Shown here: in pieces, positions 34,201 through 44,941 of the stretch
Position numbering within the stretch: the stretch's first letter is position 1
Layout of the letters: the number at the start of each line of letters is the position of its first letter
NCBI GenBank assembly: GCA_031310005.1
Contig: CM062385.1
Coordinates: forward strand, 3,224,001-3,288,000
Source of the DNA: Dactylellina haptotyla
Lineage: Eukaryota > Ascomycota > Orbiliomycetes > Orbiliales > Orbiliaceae
Direction: 5' to 3'
DNA: 64,000 nt
Notes under the pieces: generated by a model
The model's database searches: none
The model's input: only the letters and a program-made list of their open reading frames with translations
What the model was told of the DNA's origin: nothing
Position numbers and translations under genes: made by a program

Positions 34201-34663
34201 TGACGCTCGCTTGTTGAACCTGGGTTCCCTTAACCTCTTCCGCAAGGTATTTGTCTTTGTCGCTAAATTCTGGGAGGTTCTTGACCTTGCTGTTGATTGC
34301 CATTTTCTCTTGTTTAATGGTAGCTGGGGCCTCCGTGGCCGAAGTGGCGCCCGGCGCATTCTCAACATATGGCGGCGATTCTTCTTGTAGATGCAGATGC
34401 GAGATAAAACTCAAATGAGATTCCAAGCCGGATAGCTTTTTTTGTAACTCCAAATTTGAGAGCTGCCATCTCGTCAGCAGCTCTTGCGTTGTTCTGGATA
34501 GCTCCTGGGTTTCGATGGATGCGGTCTCGTGTGCTTGCTGGTAACTTGGGATGATACCAGAGGTCTCATAAACTGGCTTGGTTCGATTTACGACGGCGGA
34601 ATATTTCGACGCCGACTTGTTCTTCTTGCCTCCTCGACGGACGTGGTGCCAGAGGGTTTGCAT
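31289..34663 (-). CDS. large zinc-finger-like regulator with disordered flanks
   Basis: Four exons are proposed: 34663-33949, 33871-32665, 32595-32474 and 32400-31289 (or starting at 32394), giving about 1051 residues. The donors are GTGCGC, GTACGT and GTGAGT. Each junction keeps the frame and removes what would otherwise be stops. Residues 616-648 form ACPFAKADPDRHPRC...KEHLKRSH, that is C-x12-C and H-x4-H: the variant CCHH finger common in fungal proteins of unknown function. A coiled-coil-like stretch lies at about residues 50-90 (ELLTRWQLSNLELQKKLSGLE). The rest is acidic, Ser/Asn/Pro-rich and disordered, with a basic cluster RVPKRRREN (about residue 577), a likely nuclear signal. A nucleic-acid-binding or regulatory function is inferred. 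The C-terminal 60 residues look folded (FQRDFEAWMFQTFSD). The overall model is good; the last acceptor is ambiguous by six bases. Confidence 0.8.
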
Positions 34664-36588
34664 TGCGAACGAGCTGGATCCTTGACCGCTCAGGGTCGGT
34701 CGTTACACAGGTGTTGAAGCGGGGCGGTTGTTGTTCGAGTGTAATGTATCGGTATAAGCGTGCTAAATAACGACCGATCGAGCCGAGACTTTCCAGTGAT
34801 GTCTAGCTATATGCGTATCGACGCTGCGGACAGCAGGCGAGAGAAACTCGGAGGTTGTGCATTTGTGATTTCGTCGACATAGAGAGCCATTTCGTGCGAT
34901 CGGGAGTCCAATTCAAGAACGCATGTTCCTGGAAATATATCAGCCTGCCAAGTGAGACACGGCGTGGATTGCAGCTAGCGAGCGACGGCCTGGACGGCCG
35001 CCAGCCACACTCGTGCGTGTGTGTACCGGCGACCCAAGCTCAGCCAACATGGCCAGGCCGGGTTCAGCGAAAGATAATTTTCGAAAGCTGTGGAGGAATT
35101 ATCAGAATGGCTGGCTGCACTTCTGTCGAAACTTCTCAGATGTTTGAATAGGCGGAATACTCGAGGATCTCGGACTAGCTGTCGACAGTTACCCGAACTA
35201 CTTTGACTTCTAGCCATTTGCTCGGGGTCTCTCCTTCCCTTTGGTATATTCTTGCTATTTCTGTATTTAAATTGTGGACAAAGCTAGGACCGGTGGCAAA
35301 GGGAGTTTCCGGCCCAGTAAGCTCGTAGGGACGAGAAGAATTATGTTTTGCTTGCCCTGGGAGGTGGGTTAGTGAGTAGGTAAGTAGGCATTTTTTGGAC
35401 AAAAATAGCCTCCTCCTCGATCATACAAAGCACAGACGGCTGAAATGGCCGGTGGCCGTGGGAGACAGAAACAATTGCAATTGCAACACATCGCAGCAAG
35501 ACCCTTGCATTTCTTTGCTTTCAGCCAATCAGAGCAGCTATTTCATCGCAATGCGATGAAGTACCGTCCTTGGCAAACGTTTGAATCCGTTTTGTTTGTG
35601 TTGTGGCAGAAGGGCCAAAGGTGCAAAGCTTGCGACGCTGCGCGGAAATAGAAGCTTGGTGTTTCTCGCTTTCTCTGCTATAACATGGAGATCTGAATCA
35701 GCGAAACATATTTTCGCTCTTGCTGACTCGCTAGAATTGGAGGCCCGATAGAAGAAGCGGATATGAAAGACATATCAGACCAGGCCCATACCTTTACAAA
35801 GCAAAGGTCGCACAGTAGGATTCCTTTGCCCAGGCTGGAGTCTCCATATAGATGCATCTATTCTTGAGTGTTGCGTTCATGGGGGTCTAATTACATCCAA
35901 TCAGCCGAATCAATGATCGCGATCTAGCGCAAGACATTTGATGCGGTTTTAAAAATAGGGTATCACTTTTAGTACGTAGTTTTGCGATCACGATATTAGT
36001 ACTCATAGCTCACCATCGCTTTGCGCCTGCTAAGTCTATTTCAGTACTATTACGCTAGATCTTTTTTTTTCTATTTTCTAGTGTTTGTCAATGAGACTAC
36101 GTACATTTCCTACATCTGCATACTTTGCGTAAGGAGTACCTTCTTTAGAATATGCTGTAAATTTGCCGTGGTGATTCAATCCAAGTCCCACGCAGATGGA
36201 TAGCAAAAATGTCGTCTCAACGCTTGCGACGCTACCGCTTTGCGATGTCAAGAAATAGATCCTGTATAAATAAACCCACAACCGATCCCATAATCTATTC
36301 AAGCGATCTAGTTTTCTCTTTGCATACGAATATCTTCGATTCTAATCTATCTTTACCAGTATATGAAGAGTACAAAAAGTTGAAAGTTGCCTATCCTCGA
36401 CACGATCTGCCAAGCTCCTCCTCGAAGCCAAATATCAACTATCCATTTAACCAAGCATCTGGATAATCTATACTACTCTCATATCAAGCTGCTGCATTCT
36501 CCTTGATTTCCAACTCTCCCTCTCAAAGCAAAAAACCAGCAAAACGGATTGCAATCGAAGTTACACGAAATTCTTTGGCTCGAACAAT
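34664..36588. other. intergenic region between divergent genes
   Basis: About 1.9 kb shared upstream region. Several frames below 100 codons, none recognised. Confidence 0.55.
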
Positions 36589-37075
36589 ATGTCGGCTTGC
36601 GTTGCAGACCCGAGAACACCCACCTTTGGCGCAACACCTGCGATGCTGCCTCCGTCTCAACCTATCCCAACACCCCCAACACCCCGGCGAAAGACTGAAG
36701 TCAATTGGTCGGACCTTACAACGTTCGTTCAAAACCAGCAGATGCGCGGCGGCCAGAGGGATCCCCAGAATGCGCTTATATTCGGGAGCTCCCGATTCTG
36801 GGACGAGGATATGGAAACCCTATTCCACAACGCAGAGAGTAAGCTAATTTTCCAACTATTTTGAAGGCGTACCTTTTTTCTATTCTTTTACTGACTAGCT
36901 TCAACTCGTAGATAAAAAACGTCTTGCAAAGAGAAAAGGCGCCAATACCAACCAGCAGATGACTGTCGCAGACTCGTATTTCAGTGCTTCGTCCAGACAA
37001 CCTACTACCCCCGAAAAAGTTGCAGAACGAAGAGACAGGGAGACCGCAGCTTCCAGAGCCGAGTTCTCGAGATGA
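36589..37075 (+). CDS. small hypothetical basic protein
   Basis: Exons 36589-36838 and 36912-37075 encode 137 residues; the intron is GTAAGC...CGTAG with a CTGAC branch site. The first 35 residues are Pro/Thr-rich (PPSQPIPTPPTPRRK). A conserved-looking patch follows, EVNWSDLTTFVQNQQ, then RDPQNALIFGSSRFWDEDMETLF. The C-terminal part is basic and Arg/Lys-rich (NKKRLAKRKG, ERRDRETAASRAEFSR). There is no signal peptide or membrane segment. I recognise no family. A nuclear location is inferred from the basic tail. The splice is well supported: using the nearer TAG would create an early stop. Confidence 0.7.
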
Positions 37076-37594
37076 TGCTTCCCTTTGTCAACACTTTTTT
37101 CCTTTTGTTTCTGATTTCGGAGCTTGGCCGGCCACTGCCTGAAACTTGATAAACTTCGCAAAATGTTAATACCATTTGTTTTTATTGACACATGTTACCT
37201 CCAGCGAGTTATTTTGCGATACCATGGAGTTCAGGCGTTTTACTATTAGCAGGATATTTTTCTTTCTTTTATTTTCCTTGGTTTGTTTTTTAAAGTCGTT
37301 TTTCCAAGTACCATTTACTATTAGCGTACTACTTCCTATTACTATTATTAACATTTTTTTCTTTGGTCTGGCGAGAGTTTGATAGCTTCTCTATTTTTGG
37401 TACTATATACAGGGTACTAGCAATATATAGACAGCGGCACAAATATATATACAAGTTCACGCATCAATTATATACACTCAAGGTTACACCAAACGCAACA
37501 CGCGAAAGTCTGGCCCCGCGAGACCAGGTTACACGTAGATTGGGGGGTTAACCTCCCTCCGAAGAAGTGATAACTATTCGTATTCACCTACCGT
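37076..37594. other. AT-rich intergenic region between convergent genes
   Basis: T-rich and A-rich runs; no gene seen. Confidence 0.6.
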
Positions 37595-39214
37595 TTACAG
37601 ACATTGAGAGTAGTATGGGTTAAGAACCGTGCAGGTAAATCCGCCCGAGCAGGCGGTTGGGCCGGTCCAGCCAATACCACCACACTGTCCCCAGTGGGTT
37701 TGTTGGGCACCATTAGCTGTGATGAAATGTTAGTGTACTTCAGGTGAAGTTGTAATGGTGAGAAGGAAACTTACCAGTGGTGGTACGGGTGGTAGTGGTA
37801 GTAGTGGTGCTTGGGGTGGTGGTTCTGGATGAAGTAGTGGTGGTTCGCGAGGAAGTGGTGGTAGTTCGGCTCGATGTGGTCGTAGTCCTGGAGGATGTAG
37901 TGGTCGTCCTGGAAGTAGTGGTGGTGGTGGTAGTAACAGAAGAGACGATGGTGCCGCCGGTTGTGGATCCGATATCACCCCATCTGATGTTGGAGAAGAT
38001 GACGTGGGTGTTAGGATTGTTGGCGAGAATGTTGGATGGGGCACCCTCGGTGCTGCTGCATGGGCCGTTGCTGCCGCTGTCGAGCCAGTTCATGTTCTGG
38101 CCGGCGTCGTTCCAGATACTGAAGATAAGAACCATACCGCGAGCCAGAGCTTGTCCCATGGTGTTGAGTCCACCGTATGCGGCTCCGGATCCACAGTTGT
38201 TCGCGTAGATGCTATCTCCACCGGAAACAGCGCTAGCGACCTGTCTGCCATTCTGAATGTATTTACGGGTGATGGTGGTAAGGCTGCCGGATTGGGTTCC
38301 GTCACTGGTGACGAACTGGGTGATGACAGTGAATGGCTTGGAAGTATCAAGAGTGCCTCCTGGGGCCCAGTAGTTATGATAACCAGAGGCGTATGGGTTG
38401 AAACCACAACCGCCCTTGTCACAGTCGTTCGTCGTGCAAGGATGAGGGGTAAAAGCATTGGCTCTCGAATTGGCTTCGAGGATCTATATTGTTTTTCAAA
38501 TTTCGCAATTAGTATCGATAGAGTAGTAAGACGGGTATTAGTTTTAACCAAAAGGAAACCTACATCCATCTCGTTACAGCAGTAAGCGCCAGCCGAATCA
38601 ATTGTACCGTTCCTCCAGGTCTCATACGGGCACTGAGCGTCACAGTATCCGGAACCATAGTTGGCACCACCTGGGTTATTGGTGTTACGTCCACCAGATG
38701 CCGACATCTCGGAGAGGTAGAGAGCACCGTTCTCACCGCACGGGAGAGTGGAAAGATCAACGTCGAAGGAAAGCTCCTGTCCGTTCAACTTCATCATGAC
38801 GTAGTTTCCATCGGGCCCGAGGAGGTAGATACGAGGAGAGACGCTGCTGGTCTTTCCATTAGCGGTTTTATATTGGTACATGGTAACCGCGTTACCAGAT
38901 GTTGTGACACCAGCAGCCGCATAGTCGACACCTTCGATCTGGCAGTTCGCCGAGCAAGTGGCTTGGTTCGGGCAGAGAGCGGTATTAACGCCGCTGCTAG
39001 TCGTGCAAGAAGTCGAACCGGAGTGGATATATCGATAGTTCCAGTCAAGGACGACCGAGGTATCTTGCATAACGCAGCCACCAGAAGTTGTGCATTTGTA
39101 GGTCGGCAGCTTTGGGTGGACTTCTGCTGTACCGGTGCCTGGCACTTGGGCGGAAGCCAAGCGCGAGAACACCAGAGTTGCCAAAGAGAACTTGAAAGCG
39201 TATCTTGCAGTCAT
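37595..39214 (-). CDS. endoglucanase, GH7 family with CBM1 (Cel7B/EG I type)
   Basis: Exons 39214-38564, 38483-37775 and 37716-37595 encode 493 residues. Introns are GTAGGT...ATAG and GTAAGT...ACAG with ATACTAAT and CACTAAC branch sites. A signal peptide covers about residues 1-22 and the mature chain starts near [14 protein letters not shown]. The GH7 active site is NEMDILEANS, with nucleophile Glu215, Asp217 and acid/base Glu220; intron 1 falls inside it. The motifs [11 protein letters not shown] and LDWNYRYIH, together with the length, fit the endoglucanase (open-cleft) branch rather than cellobiohydrolase. A Thr/Ser/Arg linker of SRTTTTS repeats leads to a C-terminal CBM1 (residues 454-493, [12 protein letters not shown]...YYSQCL) that binds cellulose. 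It hydrolyses internal beta-1,4 bonds of cellulose outside the cell (EC 3.2.1.4). Confidence 0.95.
37776..37936. repeat. 21-bp tandem repeats encoding the endoglucanase linker
   Basis: On the minus strand this region encodes four to five copies of a seven-residue SRTTTTS unit, flanked by runs of Thr. The repeats differ in several bases, so they are old rather than freshly duplicated. Length variation between strains would be expected. Confidence 0.85.
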
Positions 39215-41323
39215 CTTGTCGATACTCGAATAGGGAAATTGATATTTACAATATTTACAAATGAGGGCTGAATCGGGATGTCCTCGATGCTTGTAGATAT
39301 TGAAAATTCCGGCCTTCGAGCTACCATGGCACGGTTTAAATAATACTTCGATATAGATGCCCCCCATTCTCCTATAGCAGCTTTCATACGCGACCTCCGG
39401 ATATCTCCAGGTCTGGTTCATAGCATGGACGTCATATCGAGCTGTAAATCGGCCCGCTGAACCAGAAACCAGGCGACAACGCGCGAGGTGCCTCTATAGC
39501 GTCTGCAACGCTGCAAGGTTCCATATGGCGATTATGTTTGATTATTAATTTCTTAGATCGATCGTTTTAAAATTCGAGGCTGCAAAACCAGAAAAAGGGT
39601 CTCAAACCAGCTATCGGAACGACATCCCTTAAGCTTTTCTGGTCCTCCCGTGACCTAAGCTTCGTTTTTGATCCTAGCTAGTGTGGAAACTCGGCCTCTT
39701 CCATTTCGATTTCCCATGGTGTTTCCAATTTACCCAAGAACCGGCCAAGTTGAAACGAACCAGGGCATTGCCACTTGGAAAAAGCTTTGCGATGCACAAG
39801 CTTTTGGGTTAATAAATACCCTGCGATCCTATAGGCAAAACTCGAGAAAGAGGGCATTGCTCGATAAGACATTCCGAAGTTGCCGTTGCATCCGTAAACT
39901 GGTTATAATTGAATGCCGAGGTTTAGATCCGTGAAAAAAAACATAGATCGCGCACCAGGGCTGACATGCAGGTTACTCAATGTTCCATGGTCGGAAACCA
40001 ACATTTTGTCTCCGGTTGCCAACAGGGGAAACAAAAGCCGTGAGCCTGATTCCAGGGCTCAGCACTTCCCAATATTTGGACTCGACCTCGCTTCGACAAC
40101 TTGCACCAGTGTATCGCGATAACGGTATCCTTGGCTTGGTAGCACGGAACCTAACTACGCGGATTGGTGCCAAGATACTAACTTCCCAAGGCATCTGGAT
40201 TCGGATAATCCAGATCATTAAATATATCCCCCGAAGATTATATCTTAGATTTTGTAGATCTCGTACTAATCATGGCCATGCGCGCATATATTATGGATTT
40301 CTGATAAAGTTCTAGGGCTAATTTAATTTACTTTTATGTACGGCCCTAGACCCGGGTTTTCAGTCTTGTATCCGCGTTTTAGCCAATTTCATTTGAGTTT
40401 TAAACTGTTCTAAATGTTGATTTGTATGTAACCCGCTGTTATTCTAGTCCATTCTTGAGAGGAGTTGAGGATTGTCAGGTTGGCCACATTAAGGGCATAC
40501 CCCGAGATCGTTAGTCCAGAAAACTAGCTTAACGGTCGGCGGTAAGTTTTTCCATATAGCAATACACGTAATCAGGGTAGAAAGTTGTCTCAAGCACTGC
40601 TAGTGATCATAATATGACCTGACTATGGATTTCAATCGCCTTGGGCTTTGTCGTATCTTTGAACTGTATTCCACTTCCTCACGCGAGACCAGGCACATGC
40701 ATATTTAGCTGATCAGTTCTGGCCTCCAGATGTTGGGGTAACCAAAATAGATCATTCAATCAAGCACTGAGATGTATAATATATAGGCTCCTCCGTTCTT
40801 GAAGGTTCACCTGAATTACTATCCTAATAGTTTATATATATAGCGCTTATAAGCTTAGTCTTGCAAGGTATTGAAATTTCGCCGTTGCCATCATGCATGA
40901 TCATGAATCTCACAGATCGATAAGCACCAACACAACACTTAAATGCGAAATCGAAATGCCTAGGTACCAATTAATGAGGTAAGCCGCGGAAAGACCAGCG
41001 CAGCTTGGCACGCCGTTCCCGTCGGCGCCTGCACTTCCCTCGGGCCAATTCGGCATTTAGGTGTGAAATCGAGGAACTGCCGCGTCGCAGTGGGGTACCC
41101 CGCATTGCAATACGGTTAGCCGGTTTAATCTAGATATATATGTCGGTGAATACATATGTCGGTGAATATAAATATCGGGGAATATATATGTCGTTGGGAT
41201 ATATAAATATGCTCAAGGGTGGATTTTATTTCTGAGATACCAAGTCGAGGTCGATTTTTAACTCTCAAAACTACACCTACAGAGACGGATTTGTACCACC
41301 TCATTAGCGAGGACAACTTGAGA
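39215..41323. other. intergenic region between divergent genes
   Basis: Upstream of the endoglucanase and the dehydrogenase. GGCTAAAA on the minus strand at 40377-40384 matches the XlnR/Xyr1 core, but it is over 1.1 kb from the endoglucanase start, so its use is doubtful. The repeat at 41134-41210 lies near the dehydrogenase. A 111-codon frame at 39980-40315 has no recognised motif. Confidence 0.5.
41134..41210. repeat. short AT-rich imperfect tandem repeats
   Basis: Four degenerate copies built on ATATGTCGGTGAATA and its variants, spaced about 15-20 bases apart. The array ends about 115 bases before the proposed ATG at 41324, so it lies in the promoter region of the dehydrogenase gene. Confidence 0.7.
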
Positions 41324-42436
41324 ATGAATGCATATAAAATCGACACGCCGGCCTTCAATGAATTGAAGGATAAAGTTGTAGTGCTGACTGGTAAAGAAAA
41401 CCGGGTTGTCTAGCTTTCAAGAACATACCACTCTCTTACATCTCTCGATTTTTACAGGGGGTGCTACTGGGATCGGCGCAGCTCTCGTCGGACTGTTGCA
41501 TTCACACGGTGCTCGTGTCGTTTTTGGCGATATCAATGAAAGTGATGCGGAGGCACTGCGGAACTCGTTAAGCAGATTTGACAATGCTGTGCCTGTGGAT
41601 TTTGTCAAAACGGATGTGACCCAGTATAAAGATATTTTAGCGCTATTCGATATGGCATATAAGAAATACGGTCGTGTTGACGCCGCCGTCAGTTTGGCGG
41701 GAGTGAGTCTTGAGTCCCTCAAAACCAAGAAACGTCTACTAAAGAACCTCTAGATTATCGAGATCCCAGGCTGGTTCGATCCAGGGCTCACACTAGAAAC
41801 GGTAAAGGAGGTATGATGTCGATACCCATTAGCAGTCAGAAATCTTAACCTTACAGTGGATATCTATAGGCGCCATCCACCAAAACACTTGACACATCTC
41901 TTCTCGGCACTCTCTACTTTGCCAGAATAGCCTGTGTATATCTTTCCCAGGACATTACGAAACCAGTATCACCATCTCAGCAAGGCCCCGACAAGAGTTT
42001 AGTTCTTATTTCATCGGTCTTGGGGTTCAAGGCTCTCCCTGGTAGCCATCTTTACCAATCCGCGAAACATGGCGTCCTCGGTCTCCTACGCGGATTGCGT
42101 CTGCAACTTCCTGAAACTCACGGTATAAGGGTCAACGCTGTTTGCCCATCCCACACAAACACGCAGATGGTAAACACGATTACAGACGCCTGGCTGAGGG
42201 CCAGGTCTATGACGAACGAGGCAGTTGATGTGGCTAATGTCATCGCGAGCCTCTTTATCGACAAGGAAAAGATTAACGGTGAAGCGATATATGTTGCGGG
42301 CGGGAAAGGCTGGAAGCTTGAACAGGGGATTCAAGAGATGCAACCGTTATGGATGGGTGAGGAACCCAGTGAGGATATTGAAAAGGCGTTTGCACTTTTA
42401 GGGGCTGTATTCCAGAATAAGAGCAAGCAACAGTGA
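41324..42436 (+). CDS. short-chain dehydrogenase/reductase
   Basis: Exons 41324-41390, 41458-41702, 41754-41810 and 41870-42436 encode 311 residues. Donors are GTAAAG, GTGAGT and GTATGA. Each junction keeps the frame, and the tiny third exon (57 nt) is needed to connect SLAG to the next helix. The cofactor motif TGGATGIG (residues 22-29) follows a beta strand VVVLT. The active pair is Tyr185 and Lys189 (YQSAK), with a Ser about 13 residues earlier (LISS). The Asp of VFGDI after strand two suggests NAD rather than NADP. The C-terminal segment IPGWFDPG-like and CPSHTNTQM are typical of alcohol or prostaglandin-like dehydrogenases. The substrate is unknown. A GTG start 105 bases upstream is in frame but the ATG is preferred. 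Confidence 0.87.
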
Positions 42437-42991
42437 TGTATTATTTTTACTAGGTGGATACGGTGTATACTTCTATATATGTATCTGCAAGAAAGAGACC
42501 TCGGAACAACAAACAAGGAGGACAAGAAGATTATCCTATTATAAGCATAGCTGTACATAGATATGTTGAATAGTTAATCTTGACCCCAAGGATTAAGAAG
42601 GGCTTCTCTTAAATGTCTTTCTATGGTAGGGATCATGGACAGGGCCAGGGAGGACGCTACCAATGTGTTGTGAGGTGATATGCAAGAGTTATGTCACCGA
42701 CAGCCGCTGATTGGTTGGCGAGCACCCAGCTCCGCGTGTCGGTGAAGTACGGCATCTGCTGTGCCTGTGTAACGACCAAAGCCAGAACGCCTGTTGCGTG
42801 TCGGCGAGTATACGCCTTAGTTATTGGGCTAGATTCGCTCGGAGAGAAGTAGGATTGCTGTTGTTGGCCTTTTACATGTCCAAAACGACCAGGCTACGTT
42901 GTTTCGCAAGCCAGATGCATCGATGCCGTTCAGGCTACGGCGGCTAGGAGGTTTGCTCTATACAACTGAAGTTGCTGTCGAGAAGAACAAT
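42437..42991. other. intergenic region between convergent genes
   Basis: No gene seen. Confidence 0.6.
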
Positions 42992-43633
42992 CTAAATAGC
43001 TTCATCCATGATCTGGAATAGGATAGAGTTGTTAATCTTGCATCCTCGAGGGAATCCATTGTCGCACCCTAGTCTTGAGTAAACAGAGCTCTCGTCGTTC
43101 TGAGCTCGCATCTGGAGTATGATGCTGGCAGCGGTTTCGCACGGTGTTTCTGTGGTGGAACTGCCTTCCGCACAAATATTTGCCTGGCTGCTGCTGCTGC
43201 TTGGTTTCAAGCAATTGATATGTTCGCCAACCGGCCGAGCGAGATTCGGTTCCAGTATCGCATTCTTCGGAGAATTCCTTTGCTCCGGAGTGATCAAGGC
43301 TATTCCTCCGACGGTTTGTGTGTCCATTCGAAGTCGAGCCTGACTCGTCTCGTTTAGTCCAACGGTGTCGTGCCCGCGTAGATAATCTTCGACGTGATCC
43401 TTAGAAACGCCAAATCTTTCAAGCAGTTTCCGGAGTTGCTGGTTCTCGCGGGTGACCGCCCTTGCAGCGCGCTGCATTTCTATTGTTGCCTGAACGCCTT
43501 CGGAAGCGTATTCAGCGAGCCTACGCTCCAACGAAGCTATGTATTCTTTCCGTTTTGCGCGGGACCGGCGTTGGTTATTTCTGATACGGCTCGCATTGGC
43601 TCTGTCAGGCGCAGGTAAGGCTTGTTGTGTCAT
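42992..43633 (-). CDS. bZIP transcription factor
   Basis: Single exon, 213 residues. The basic region (residues 13-40, NASRIRNNQRRSRAKRKEYIASLERRL) contains the bZIP consensus N-x7-R, here with NNQRRSRAKR, followed by a heptad region with Leu35 and later QLRKLLERFG. The zipper is short. The C-terminal half is Ser-rich and lacks a known activation domain. It should bind DNA as a dimer in the nucleus; its targets are unknown. Fungal bZIPs of this short type often regulate secondary metabolism or stress genes, but no cluster is apparent here. An overlapping upstream frame (to 43943) shows no recognisable domain, so I treat it as leader. Confidence 0.88.
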   Translation of the reverse strand: MTQQALPAPDRANASRIRNNQRRSRAKRKEYIASLERRLAEYASEGVQATIEMQRAARAVTRENQQLRKLLERFGVSKDHVEDYLRGHDTVGLNETSQARLRMDTQTVGGIALITPEQRNSPKNAILEPNLARPVGEHINCLKPSSSSSQANICAEGSSTTETPCETAASIILQMRAQNDESSVYSRLGCDNGFPRGCKINNSILFQIMDEAI

Positions 43634-44200
43634 TCCGGGCGGCGGCTGATGTCGAGAAGACCTCTCCCAGTGTCAGGGAGCCAGGCGATGTGGTGATTCT
43701 GCAGTCGACTCTCTGGACCTTTGACGTGATCTGAAACGTAACCGGTACCGCGAAGTGGCTCGGTGCGTTGATTGTTCGCGCGTGTTTGCCTAACCTCGCG
43801 AACATGAATGTTTTGTAGCTTGCAAACAGGCAGATCAGAGTGTCTGGGTCCTCTTTGCAAAGACTGATAACATTGCTCACATACGTGAGATTCCCGAAAG
43901 TTTCTCGCACACCCTGGGGGTCCAAACTAAGCAACCCGATCAACTACCAAGTTGCTATTGCGCTGATGTTGGTCAAGGTGGGAGATAATCAGATGCATGG
44001 AGTGGCACAGTGTTGATGCATAAAGCTGGGGCTTCCCCTCCACGTTCGAGCTCGATCCCTTCAGCTACCGATACCCATTAGTTAACATACTATTAAAACT
44101 ATACGGCCTTTTAAAGTAGAACTCTAGCGCCCGCCCGCCAGTCCTATAAACTCACATTCTAACTACTTGTCATTGCATATATTAAGACCTCCTGTAGAAA
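43634..44200. other. intergenic region between divergent genes
   Basis: Shared upstream region of the bZIP gene and paralogue A. An open frame on the minus strand (to 43943) has no recognised domain and is probably bZIP leader. Confidence 0.55.
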
Positions 44201-44941
44201 ATGGCATCGGAGCTGAACTGGTTTTCGACCTACGCTGATCGCTCCTTTCGCCAACTCGAAATCGAAGATATACCGCTGCCTCCATATAGTCCATTGCATA
44301 GTGGTTTTTCTACTTGTTCTAGCTCGGATGCTTCTGGTGTTCCAGAGTGTGACAGGAAAGGCTGCCGAAGTATAGACCTTCCCTGCATAGATATCGAGCA
44401 ACTCGAAAATGGAAAATCAGACCCCCAGCTCCTACTAGAAATGCTCGATAGCTTCCATGAAAGCTGGCCAGCACCTCATGCTGTCACCGAGAAAATAAAA
44501 ACCTCTCTGATCACAACCCTTGCAATATATGACGACGTCCGCGCTCCCTATGCATCCAGTTACGGAGGAGGCAGAAATATCTACAGGATTGTCGGCCGTT
44601 TCCGCCGACACAGAAGAAGTCAAAAGCCCATAGATTTGTGCCTAGTTCTCTGGAAGGAAATGCACTTAAGTGAGAGGGAGAAGTGCACACTAATAGGAAC
44701 GCATCGTTACGCCGTAAAAGACTCAAGCGAACCCGATGAGTTCACTGCGGCAGTTGAAGTTAAATGGCACGCTTCGTGGGAGCCGACGTGTAACATGCCA
44801 CCAGATCAGAGCTACCATGAAGAGCTTTCAGCAACAATAGCAAAGGCGAAACGCAATTCTGTACTCGAGCAGATCCCTCACTTCGAAATTGTACTCGAAA
44901 AGAAGGCTGGTAGCTTCTGTGACTGCGGCTTCCTCGATTGA
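44201..44941 (+). CDS. hypothetical protein, paralogue A of a local gene pair
   Basis: Single exon, 246 residues. No known domain is recognised. The N-terminal 80 residues are low-complexity. The rest is likely a folded domain: LLLEMLDSFHESWPAP, KIKTSLITTLAIYDDVRAPYASSYGGG, then IVGRFRRHRRSQKPIDLCLVLW and a WEPTCNMP motif. The gene at 46028-47301 repeats the whole pattern, with TSLLISLAVYDD, CRFRRYRGDKESIDLSLVIW and WEPTRNL at matching places. The arrangement is a tandem same-strand duplication followed by strong divergence. The Cys pair near the C terminus (FCDCGF) has no counterpart in the other copy. There is no signal peptide, so it is probably intracellular. Function unknown. Confidence 0.78.
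   Translation: MASELNWFSTYADRSFRQLEIEDIPLPPYSPLHSGFSTCSSSDASGVPECDRKGCRSIDLPCIDIEQLENGKSDPQLLLEMLDSFHESWPAPHAVTEKIKTSLITTLAIYDDVRAPYASSYGGGRNIYRIVGRFRRHRRSQKPIDLCLVLWKEMHLSEREKCTLIGTHRYAVKDSSEPDEFTAAVEVKWHASWEPTCNMPPDQSYHEELSATIAKAKRNSVLEQIPHFEIVLEKKAGSFCDCGFLD

Noticed and set aside
38004-38585. 193-codon plus-strand frame over the endoglucanase
   Set aside because: It is the complement of GH7 coding exons, whose motifs and splice sites are certain.
39980-40315. 111-codon plus-strand frame
   Set aside because: No recognised motif and starts within an otherwise featureless promoter region.
40377-40384. XlnR/Xyr1 site controlling the endoglucanase
   Set aside because: A single GGCTAAAA match more than 1.1 kb upstream is expected by chance and lies nearer the middle of a shared intergenic region.
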